This document shows, piece after piece, positions 46,301-58,300 of a stretch of 64,000 nt of DNA. The stretch comes from Camarhynchus parvulus. Taxonomy: Eukaryota; Chordata; Aves; Passeriformes; Thraupidae. The position numbers and the translations under genes are program-made. The notes under the pieces were generated by a model. The model ran no database searches and was not told the DNA's origin. It was given only the letters and a program-made list of their open reading frames with translations. The stretch covers positions 23,894,501 through 23,958,500 of the forward strand of contig NC_044572.1 in NCBI RefSeq assembly GCF_901933205.1, in the 5' to 3' direction. Within the stretch, counting starts at the first letter, position 1. Each line of letters opens with the position of its first letter.

Positions 46301-49300
46301 ACTTTGGAGAAAATCGAATAATCCAGCCCAAGCCAGCACACCATGCTGTATCATTGACTTAAATTTGAACTCTAGCAATAGCATGAGCAAAGTGTAAACA
46401 CTCGCAGTGCCTCAAATTATTTCTATTTGCTTTTCTAGCACGTTCCTTAACAAGCAGAGTTAAGTGAGTAGTCTAAAAATGCCCACTAATTGCTAGATGG
46501 ACTTGTGAACATTTCTCTTATCTTGGTTCTATAGAAAGCTGATCATAATTTTAACAATTTTTTATATGTTGTTGTGGAATATTTATTAATAAATTTGAAA
46601 AATGCAGAACTTAATGGTAGAGAATGATAAGCTTGTAGAATTTTGGTATGGGCATGGCCTACTTAATTGAGATTGCTGTGTATCACATGGAGTGTTCTTC
46701 TTTTTAAGGTATCTAAGAAAGTTGCAGATTTAATCCTTGAAAAACAGCCTGCATATGTTGAGGTAAGACAACTAACACTTTTCAAGAATAAACTGCTCAA
46801 TTTTGTGCTGCTATAATGCTGCAGTTGTGTTGTTATAGTGATTTGTAGTAGGGGTGCTAGTGCCTGGTTGGAACCAGCTATTTTTGTATGCTAAAGCTCT
46901 GTCTCTATAGTGAAAGCCAACGGTGTATTGAGTTGAAAGTCCTTAGGATGATAAAGGTTTTGTAATATGGTCATTTTACAAGGCCTTGTGAAGAATTCAA
47001 AATTCAGGAATTCACAGGCTTGGCTAATACCTGTAATGGACTTGGAGCAGGAGCTGCTTTATTGCCCTTGTTTAGGAGTGGTGTCACATCTTATTCCATA
47101 AGAGAAAGCAGTAGTGATCTTTCTTAAGATCACTTAACTGCCACTAATCTCAGGCAGTTGTGAGAATCACAGAGTCACAGAATATGTTGTGTTGGAAAGG
47201 GCCCACTAGGATCATCAAGTCCAACTCCCCTCTCTGCAGAGAACCATCCCCAAAAGTCACACCATGTGTCTGGGAGTAATGTCCAAACAATTCTGCAAAG
47301 TGAAAATGGTGATTGTTATTAAGTTAGCCTGAGGATGATCCTGTGGTGAATACTTCTGTTTGTGTGTAGCACCTTACATCACCATTGTTGTACTGGTGAT
47401 TATGGCAATTCTTTGGGCAAGAAGCTGGAGAGAGTGTGGAAGAACAAAGATGGCTTCCTGGCTATTAACCTGTAGTAGATGTCATGGAGCTGCGATCATT
47501 TTCCTCTTATCCAGAGGACAGAACAGCCTTTTTGTTCTCTTGTTCTTATGGCCAGTGCATCCAGCCTTAGTGAAGTTGCCATCTGTGTTCTGGGATCATT
47601 GCCTGGGGAAAGGAGTGCTGCTGTTTAGAGAACAATAGTGGGGAGAGAAGTGACCATTGCTTGCGTCATCTCCTGCAATAGCAGGTGGAAGAAAAAGGCT
47701 GTAAAAGTAAAGTTGTTTCAGTTTTAGTTAAAGGGGTGATGAAGTGGGAGGCTGTTGCAGAAGGAGGCTGGTCAGTGCTACTGTAAAGTAAGTGCTACTG
47801 GTCGAGTCTTCACAAGACAGTGTAGAAGGGGGAGAAAGGGTAATTGTATGGTATAAAAAATATTCTGGTGTTATTTCACTGTTATGTGGGTTTGAAATTG
47901 ATAGTTTTGAGTGAGTGCTGCTTTTCCTGAATCCAGCAGCTTCACTTTGAAAACCTCTCACTGCATAATGGAACTGCAGCAAATGTTCTTGCATTTTGCT
48001 GTGTAATGCTAAGGTTCCTTTTGCAGACATCTTAGTGAGGTGAACCTGTTTCATACCTAGCAGTGCTTTCAGATATTCCAAAAGGACAGTTAAAAATCTA
48101 TTGTGCCAGTAAAAATATTTTAAAAACTTTCCTTAAATGCTTTTGTGCCTGATTAAGTCAATAATCCTTCAGTGTTACTTAGGGGCACAGGCCTGCACAG
48201 TTATTCTTGTCAGTACTGGAGATTTCTGGTGGGCATTCTAGGTCTCACTTTCCCACTGATACATGAAATGAACCTCCTGCTGTGCTGTGTGAACTTGTAA
48301 TGGCAGCTCCAGTTCAGTGCTAAACTACAGTAACAATTCATTACAAGAACCAAAAATGCAGTTGAACACATGTCCTGGGCACATTTTCACTGTGCAAAGT
48401 GTAGTTTAGGGATATCATGGTTTGAAGCCCATGCCTAGTGTCAAGTACTGGTCTGACAGGCACTCCTGTGGCCACAAGAGACATGGCACAGACACAGCTA
48501 AGGGATTTACAGTTTTCTGTTCTTGGAAGAAAGAAGTGCTTTAGGAGCAACCAGTGGGTGAAAGACTGTTTCTGAGAAGAGAAAAATTCTATTCAGCCCT
48601 AAATGGTGGGCAGAAGACTCCCTCTTTGGAAATATTTAGGCTGCACTCTCTCCTCATTCCTCTCCATCCAGTTGTGTTCAAAGGAGAGATTTTACAGAGT
48701 CTTTGCAAGAAGCAGGACTGGAGTGGAGTAGCTCCTTATTGTACGTGTTTCCTCTTGAACAAGGGAACAATGGCTTTTTGAATAGCTCTGGTATTTGCAA
48801 AGTATGTTTTTAGAGAGAAGTAGGTACTGAAGAAAGTAATCTTCGAGTTTGGTTTCTTTTTTGCATATCAGCAGCTAGGCTGTCATTTATAAGAAAGCAA
48901 CACTGGTAACATAAAGGAGCAGGTTGTGATGGAAGGTGCAGCATAGTGATTTGGAGACTGACCAGGAGCTGATCTAAAACTGAACTGAACTTTGAACTCA
49001 TTTTTGCTTGTCATATTATTAGAGTTAGATGAGTTTTCAAAGTGAAAATCTCCCTTCTCATGGAAGCACTTGATACATTTTGAAATGATGAGCAGAATTA
49101 AAAAATAAAATAAACCTCCCCTGCAAAAAAAAAACCCAAACAATCCCCAAAACCCAAAAATACCCCTCAAACAAACAAACAAAACTCTTTTTCTGTAGCC
49201 TGAGGAGAGAATGCACTTTTCTGCAGGGCTGTTCTAACACAAGAAACCCTAATAGTTGTATTAAAACATTTATTTTTTTCAAGGAGTTGAGATTATGCTA

Positions 49301-52300
49301 GGCACTTCACTAAGTCAAAATCAAGCTAAATTCAGGTCACCTCTGCTGAAGAGTTTTCAGCTGAAAGTCAACAGGATACAATTAACATTCATTATGATGT
49401 GACATCTATTAAATTGGTAGAACACAAGTGCTTCTAAACAAGAAAATGCTGTGTGAAACACAATTTGTGTTTTTTGTTTTGCTGCTCTCTGGCATATTAA
49501 TGCAAATTAAGCCCTGTGCTTCTATCCCTGAAGCTTTGATCATTCTGTTGTAATGCATTAATGGTATAGAAATTCTTAGGCTAAATGTGCAATATATGAG
49601 TGTAGAGAGTCCCACTGCAGTGAAAACAGATTTCAACTATCTTATCTTCAAAAGAGAATTGCATTTCAAAATACAGTTTATGTTAATGTTACATTGCAGG
49701 ACTTAGTGTATATAAAATGATGAAACATATAATATATGAAGTAACTCCACAAAGTCATTATAACATCTCAAGAGAAATGTATTAATCAGTAGTCTTCAGT
49801 GGTGTGTAACTTGTATATTTGTTTAACTTGTATATTTCTTTAACCTGTTGTCTCTCTGTAGGAGCTTGAACGTGTTACATCATTGCAGAGTGGCCTTCAG
49901 CTGGCAGCGGTTATTTGCACAAATGGAAGAAGGTATTTGCTTAAGGAACTGCAGAGATTGAAAGTGGGGAAGTGTTTAACAGGAAATCTGTAAACCCAGG
50001 AAGTGTGCTTGCTGATGGTATTTCCTGTTCATGAGTTGAATGCTGTTAGCGGTAGTAGTTACTGAAACAGTTGCAAACACTTGCAGCTCTCACTTTTATG
50101 ATTGGTATTTCCCTTTGAAACAGAAAGCTTTGTAGATATACCACTGATCCACAGACAAGTGCAGAAGGGAGGATGTACCTTCTTAGCTGTCTCTTGGTAC
50201 AATCTCATTTTCTGAGTTCCCCTAACAACGCTGATAATCTTATTTTCTACCATGTATTTTGTTGGACTTGTTAGAATTGATTAGAAGTAAGTTTTATTTT
50301 ATGAATTGTTGAAGATTATGTTAATTTTACCTTGCAGACACCTGAATATAGCAAAGGAAGGGTTCACACAAACTAGTTTGGGGCTCCTTGCAAATCAGAG
50401 GAAACGACAGTTGCTTATTGGACTGCTAAAATCTCTGAGAACAATAAAAACACTGGTATGTACAGTTGTCTTTGTTCAGTGACAAATATGTTTCTTAATT
50501 TCTGCATAGTAATGACTGGATTTTTTTTGTTTTTTTTTTTTTTTAGCAAAGAACTGATGTGCGTTTGAGTGAGATGTTGGAGGTAAGTCCCCACCAGACT
50601 GGTATAATTTGAAGCTATTCTAAGTCTACATTTGTCAGTCATCTTAATTTTTGTTGTGCAAACAGGGTGTGTGCATGGGATGAAGTTATATTTTTGTTTT
50701 TCTTTTAAATTGAGAAAAGTTTCATATCAAATTAGATAGCCCTGCTGCCAGGGGAGAGTATTTTCTATCAAAAACTCATTCCTGCCTTTACATCTGGGCA
50801 CTGAAGCTTGAGTTAGTTCAGCAAAAATGTTGTGGGATCTTCACTTATCCCTGCTCTCAACTTATACCTCTTTTCTTTAGCTTGATATTTGGGGAAAAAA
50901 AAAAAGATGATATTTAGCTGATTGTTGATAAGCTGGGTCTGGATAAAGAATTTCTATTGATATATTACTATACAAATTTATAGATGGGCTCCCTGTAAAT
51001 AATTTGTAAATGTAGTGGCCTTTTTATCCTTATTCATTGGGTTGGCTTTTTAATTCAATTGTAGAAAAGATTGCAACAGGCAGGCCGTGACACTGAAAAT
51101 TCTGATGCTGTTATGTATACTGGTTAAAAATGCAGTAGATATTGCACAGAGCAAAATAGGATCTTGTCTTAAGGTGATGAATTGTATGAAAGAAAGCCTC
51201 AGGATTTTATTGACAGCTATAGTACTTGTAGTGTAACAATTTCGACTTGCAAGTCTGCCAAATATTTACAGCTAATACTGGATGGAATGTCATGATGACA
51301 ATCCCCAGTTATTAAATTTGGAAATTGAATCTTAAGAGTTTCAGCTTTCAAGATTCTGTGAACTTAATTCTATCTTGAGTAAGTCACTTTGTGTCAGCAA
51401 ACTTTCTTACTTTTTACCAAGCAAAACTGCACTCGTTTTCAGGTGGCATAAAGGCTTTCTGCTCAGTAAGCCCTGTACAATGATTAGCTTTTAATTTCTG
51501 CGCTGTGTTTTGATACACAAGAAATTAACTCTTCACTGTCCACTGGCAGGAATTGTCCTGAGGAGGTGTAGTTGCTGTTGCATTCACACACAGACCCTAA
51601 TGTCTGATTACCATAATTGGTCAGTGATTTTAAAGGGCTGCAACTGCTGTTTTGGCAGAGTGCAGTTGTAGAGCTGTGCTCAGTGTCTACTCCCAATAAG
51701 TTATCCCAGCCCATTTATTTTCTGTATTCCTAGAAGTTAGTAGGTTGGAATATGGATGAGAGCTATTAGTAGCCACTCAGAGAAGAGAATTTTGAAAGGG
51801 TTCCTAATTAAAAAAAGACCTGGAATGAATTTATGGTAGCTTACAGGGATGAGCTGCATCTGGAATATATTAGTAGTATATGTTATGCAAGCAGGCTTTC
51901 TGATTTGAGCCCTGTTAGACTTACTGGAACAAGTACCAGGTTTCCAGTGGAGAGAGATATAAAGAGCTAATAATGCTCTTTAGACCAATGTGCTGTTCTG
52001 TTTTCGTATAATGGATTATGTATTTGGGTTTTTTTGTGTTTTAGTTAAATTAGATCTGCATTAGAACATTGCTGTTAAAACCAATTTCATTTCAGAACCT
52101 CCTCTATGATAATAGCTGAATATAAATTACCCTTGCGTTTTTGCTCTTCAGTCAATGACTGAAATTCCAGTAACGGCTTTGCATTTGAGCTCTCTAAAGC
52201 ATGTAATATAACAGATGTAATTATGACAAAAAACAGAAGCTCTTAGCTATTAAAGAGGGTTTCTCTTCTTCCAAGATTCCTTCTGGTCTCCTGTCTAATA

Positions 52301-55300
52301 GAATACCAGAACAACTGGTATATTAAGGCAATGCCCATGTTGTTGGTAGGATGCTTGGGTTTTACATTTTTGTGTGTACATTTTTGTTTTGTCCTGATGT
52401 CCTCATAATACTTCCTGATTGAGCTGTCTACCTATTGGATATTCTTCTTAAATATTAGGACAGTGCATCCATAGTGTGTTCTTTATTTCCTGAGGCCTTC
52501 TGTGAGTCAGTTGTGTTGAAGCTAATTTCTAATGAGCTGGATGTGTGAATTTAAGTAGTGTTTATTTGGGCATAATGTTGGGAGTGTCTTTGTTGTCTCC
52601 CTTTATGTTTTATAAACAATGGGAATAGCCTGCCAGTGCCTGAATTAACCTCTTTCTATGCTCATGAATAGATTACTGGGAAGATGTTATTCGTTCTGTA
52701 ATAAAAACTTTGTGATGTATTTTTTTATGTACGGATAAGGAAACAATACAGCAAGTTGTTTGCATAAAGTAATGTAATGTAATACCTAGTGTTTTCAGAT
52801 ATTGCTAATTCTAAACTACCTGCACATTAAGTGCTACAGTAGACCCTCACTCTTTAACTTTACTGTAGAGACAGGAGAGGCAAAATATTGTATTACTAAT
52901 GTTTATACATAAGCATGCAGGAAAAATGGGTATTGCACTGTTACTTCAGATGAGCTTTCAATTCTATTTTATCTTAAGGAAGAGGATTATCCAGGAGCTA
53001 TTCAACTATGCTTGGAATGCCAGAAAGCTGCCAGCACTTTCAAACACTACAGCTGTATAAGGTAGGGTGACATTGTGCAGACGTCAGCTTTTATATGATT
53101 TTATTTGTGATCATTGATTCTCATTCTCTAAAGAAAGTTTAATTGAAGAGCAATTTTCAGCTTAGAGAAGTAAAACAGAGGCAGTTGTAAAAGTCTAAAT
53201 ATCCTCTGTAGTTTCCCACCTCCCTCTACCACGACTAAGGAGTCTTCAGTAATAACAGCACATAATGAATGTTTAGACTAGATAATTGTTTTGTAACTGT
53301 TGTAATATGTTGGCAGGTAAAGTTTCAAATTAAAGTGAGTTATAACTGTGCTACAGCCTCCCGCCTAGAGATACCTGAACTGAGTTTTTAATGAGAAGTT
53401 TTTATTCTGGAATTAATTTGCCTATAGCAAGATGGCTTCTGCAAGCTAACTTACCCTGATCCGTGTCAATGAAATTAGCAAGTGCAGAGTTTCATGCTGC
53501 CATGAAGAAATTGCTTTCAGAACTGAAACTAATACAAATATCTGCAGTTTCTAACTTAGAAAGACTTAATGTTTCCATTGCTTAAAAAAAAAAAAAAAAA
53601 TAGCAGGAAATACTCACAAACTCCAGCAGGAGATGCAGTAACTTCAGATTATTATGGAGGTCCTTCTGTTTGCATGTGGAGAAAGAATGAAGAAATGCTG
53701 GCTACTCTCTTTAGCGTTTAATGGCTGTTGTTTTTAATGCCATTTTTTTCTATTTGAACTTTTTTTGCAGGGTGTTGTACCCGATTTATCCAAGGAAACA
53801 AAAAAAGGAGGGTGATGGGTGTATCATTTAAGTGTAGGGAACTAAGCAGAGATTCTAAAATCTGTCTTGATAATTAGTGTAGGCCCCTAAGAAGAAGATT
53901 CACAGCACAGAGGGAGGTTGTCTAAAATGAGATGATGAGGTGATTATTTAATGAAAACTGTGCTTTCTGTGCAAGAAGAGAGTATCCTGCCTAATTCTTT
54001 GTTGCTTTGACCCTTCCAAACAAAAACATAGTAGTCTTTTTTTTTCTTTTTTTTTTATTGCTGCTGTTCTGAGATTTTTAAAGCTGGTTGTTGCAAAGGT
54101 GCAGTGGTGTCTTTCTTTGTCCTAAATAGTTTCTCTTATGGTAGCTGTTTTTGTTAATTTTTTTATACCAAATTTTACATTTTTTCTGAGGAAGCTTAAA
54201 TTCTCTTTTTCTGATAGCATTTCTGTAAGGGGTTCCTCAGTAACAAATAAAAATTGCTGTAGTTTGCAAAGATTGACAGCCCTGAGCCTATTGGGTATGC
54301 TCTGGTGTAGACCACAGTGCCAAACCAAAACACTTAAAGCAAGTTTTTTGGGGGTTGGGAATATCTTTGAATTTTTGGTTAAATCCTAGCAGGATGGAGT
54401 CTTGTATAAACCCTCTTAACACTGTTGCATTATAAACCTAGAACAATCTGCCTTTCAACATAGCAGTGGTGTGATGGTGCTAGTCTGACACAGCAACAGC
54501 AGCTTAATGGTTTATGATGAATTGCTATGTTGTGACTCAGCAGTAGGGTTTTTAGAAGTAAGAAATGGTCTGAAATGTTTATATAATCAGTAATTTTATT
54601 CTAAACATTTTTTCATTCATCAATAGTGAGTTAAATTCAAAACTGCAAGACACCTTGGAACAAATAGAGGTAAGAATTATTATACTGATGTTCAGTATAT
54701 GCTAATATTTAACCTCTAAGTATGTGCTGCTATTTAATCTCTAAGTACTAGAGCTTTCTAGTAAAATGTTGTTAGCAATTATAGAATGTGTACATTTCTT
54801 TCAAATACTCTCTTTGGATGCTGTAGCCATTGCTGCTCATGTAGACTTTAGTGCTGTAATCAACCTAAATGCTCTATAACGTGTTATGACACAGTCCACT
54901 AGTTGTGCTCACTGTAAGTGGTAGAGGAGTAAAATTAAAGAAGTACATAACATTTGAAGTATTGAACTTCCAAATGGTTGTGAAAAGTAAATTAATAAGA
55001 AGCCAGTAGGTTTGGATAGGCTGTACAAGAGTTGTACACAGTTTCACAGGAAATTTTAGAGGTTAGCAAACTGGAAACTGCTGGATAGGACCATGCTAAG
55101 CTGCAGGAAATAAGACTTGAATAGCTGTGAAGGATGAGACTAAGGTTGGTTTAAGCTGGTAGATAGTATCACAAAAGCAAAGGAATATAAAATGTGAAGT
55201 GTCTTCCTGGAAACTGCTGGCAAAAAAAGGGAATGCTTTGAGTTCCGCTACTAGGTAATTTTGAGCTGGAACTTGGCAAGCGTTTTGTAGGAGGTCTAGC

Positions 55301-58300
55301 AATGCAGGTATGTATGATGTGTATGTGGTGCATGTGATGCATACACATGTAATGTTTAGCAGGAACCTAAATTAGCTATTTGAGCAGCTGTCTACACCCG
55401 TTGTCACATGTCTTCAGAAAGTCAGACTAGCACATGTTTTATCATACCTTGTTATTTAATTCCCTGTAAAACTAAAATTTCATCAATTTCCTTCGAGTAT
55501 GTCTTTGTACTTCAGCTTTTATGCAAAGCTTTTTTTGTTCTTTTAGTCTTTCTCTGATAGTGCTTTATTCAGAGCATGTCTTGTTCACAAAAGCTGGTGG
55601 AATGACTGTTTTCTTACCACTCTAACACGGGCCTTGTTAGAGTGAGCACTCATTTTTCCCTTGTGAGCAAATACTGACGTTGCTTGGAAGGAGACTGCAT
55701 TTTTACTTCCTTCCAGTAACAGCTTTGAGGAGCAAATTACGATCTTATCAAAATATAAAATGTGCCATATTGTTTGGTGAAAGCAATTCACAGCTAACTA
55801 AATAATCACATTCAAGATTTTTATTTATTACTTGTGAATGTATAATAATATCTTACTTTCTTCCCATGAAAGTGTCTTATTTTTTACTGGAGTTATGCCT
55901 GTGCATATGGAAGAAACATCATGGGGTCATGAAACATGAAGTCATCCTGGGGTCCATGGAGTATTGCTGAAAAATACATGGTCTAATTAATATACAATAA
56001 TATTCTGCTAGTTAGGAATTCCATAATGAGTCTTTTCAATAGTTGAATGCCTCTGATTAAGTGCATTCCTTTTTCCTTTTTTTAATATTTTTTTAAATTT
56101 AGGTTTTAATATAGATCTTACTTTTATACTATGTTACATACAATGATGGTTTTTACAAATGCAAGATGGCTTTAGTGGAAGGGCTATTGAAAAATAATAG
56201 AAAAGATTGATGTTCTCTGTTTAATAGCTCTGTTCATGGGCAGTTTTCTTCTTGTACAGGTGTTCTGCAAGAAACAAGAGAAAGAATAAAAAAAATCTGT
56301 GTATGTCTGAAATTCAAATTGCTGAGTATTGTTTTAGAGAAGTTCTGGATCTTTAGGTTACTGGTCCTTTTACCGTTTGGCTTAGGGAAGAAAGTACAAT
56401 AACAACCCCCACCAAATCTCTAGGATTAGCACCAAAAATATTTTGTGGCTAATGATGTAATTAATGAAAATTTTCCAATGGATTAAGTAAAAGTACATAA
56501 GAGGCTGAACACCCATCTACCGTGGTTTCTATTTTTAAGAGCAAGACTGTATTGCAAGATCATTAAATAATAAGAATTAAAATTGGTTTAATATTTAGCA
56601 AGGAAAGAAAATACTTGTTAACTGTGTATGTTATGTTATTGATTCTTTTTGTTTTTATTTATTATTGGTTGAAAACAACTAGGATTAGGTTGTGCATCTG
56701 AATGTATTACAGTGTCTACATGAGAATTATGTTATTAAGCTACATAGTCAAATTCTTTAAATTCTTTAAATTCTGAAAGCTTTATTAGTCATTAAATACA
56801 TGATCCTATTGAAGTTTTTTCCCCACTTAGTTTACATAGTAGGTCAACTTCATTTCTTGCAGAGCTGTTCAGTATGCTCAGACACAGCTCTGCTGGCAGA
56901 ACCTGTAGTTGTGTGTCTCCTTTCTTTTTTGACTCTCTCAGGTACTGATTGTTGTGTATACAATACTGCTGATGTAGTATTTATACATGGCTGTCTTGCC
57001 AATGAACTTTAAATTCAGGCAGTGTTAGATCCATTTACGAGATGCAGTCAGAGGGTTAAGAATTCTGTAATGGAATTGATTGAGCTGAAACCCCTAAATC
57101 GGGTTTTTCTTAGGGGTGGAAGTAGACCAGCTTAGAAATCCCAGCTCTCCCAGATTGATGTTCCTGGCTTTCTCAAAGTAAACATCACTTTGAATTTGAC
57201 TGCAGAGTTCTTGCTTGTTCTTGGGAGTGGTGAAACTCGTTGGCTGACATTGAAGTACTTACACTGCAAGAACTAACACTTAAGCACCTCAGAACAGTCC
57301 AGTCACACACAGTCTTGGTTACTTTACAACCATAATTATCACACTGTTTAAATAAACACCTTCCTCACTTGTTGTTTAAGTGATGTATTGCTTGGCCTGT
57401 TTTTTTTTAGTGTTTAATGCATTTTTTCTTTCATTTTTATAGGAACAATTGGATGTAGCGCTTTCCAAAATATGCAAGAATTTTGATATCAATCATTATA
57501 CAAAGGTTCAGCAGGCTTACAGGCTGCTTGGAAAAACACAGGTTAGTACTTATCTTCTGAGGAAGTCACAAAGAATAGTCATGTCACAGCATGAAGCTTT
57601 GAGTACTGTGATGGAAATCTACCTCCCTAGTTGTTGTGGTTTAATCCCAGGTGGCAGCTGAGCCCCACACAGCTGCTCGCTTCCTCCTTGGTGCGATGGC
57701 TACGTCAGAGGGCAGGCAGGTGTTCAGTCATCCCCAGGACAGCAGGACTCCATCATGTGTAACAGTGACTTGTGAAGATAAACTTCATCACTCCAAATAT
57801 CCCCCTGTTCTTCCTTCTTGCCCCAGCTTTTATTACTGGGCATGACACTACGTGTTATAGAATATCCCTTTGCTCAGTTGGGGTCAGCTGTCCTGGCTGT
57901 GTCTCCTCCCAAATCCTTGTGCACCCCCAGCCCCCTCTGGAGGGTTGGGATGAGAAGCACAAAAGACTTTGACCCTGTGTAAGCCGTGCTCAGCAATGGC
58001 TAAAACATCCCTGAACTATCAACACTGTTTGCAGCACAAATCAAAAACACAGCCCCATGCCCCATACCAGCTACTGTGAAGAAAATTAACTCTATGCCAG
58101 CCAAAACCAGCACACTAATGCTGATGGATCTTGCCAAATATATGTATACAAAGGTTTTTATAATGCTCATGTAATTTAACAGTACTTGCTAAAGGTAAGC
58201 TCTGTGTTATTGCAACCTGTAGTTTTTTGGACAGATCATAACAGTAAAAGTTCCATATTTCAGCTCTGTTTATACGGCTGTTTGCACTATTCATTCTATT

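Larger units (their letters stand above)
46763..49861 (+). other. VPS50: VPS50 intron 5
   Basis: A 3.1 kb phase-0 intron. It contains an inverted CR1 fragment (47165-47295), a CA/A-rich low-complexity tract (about 49095-49185) and a 17-bp-period repeat over its branch-point region (49807-49844). Confidence 0.85.

Noticed and set aside
53584..53600. 17-base A run as the tail of a processed retrocopy or SINE
   Set aside because: No upstream gene-like sequence and no flanking direct repeats were seen; a simple homopolymer is enough.
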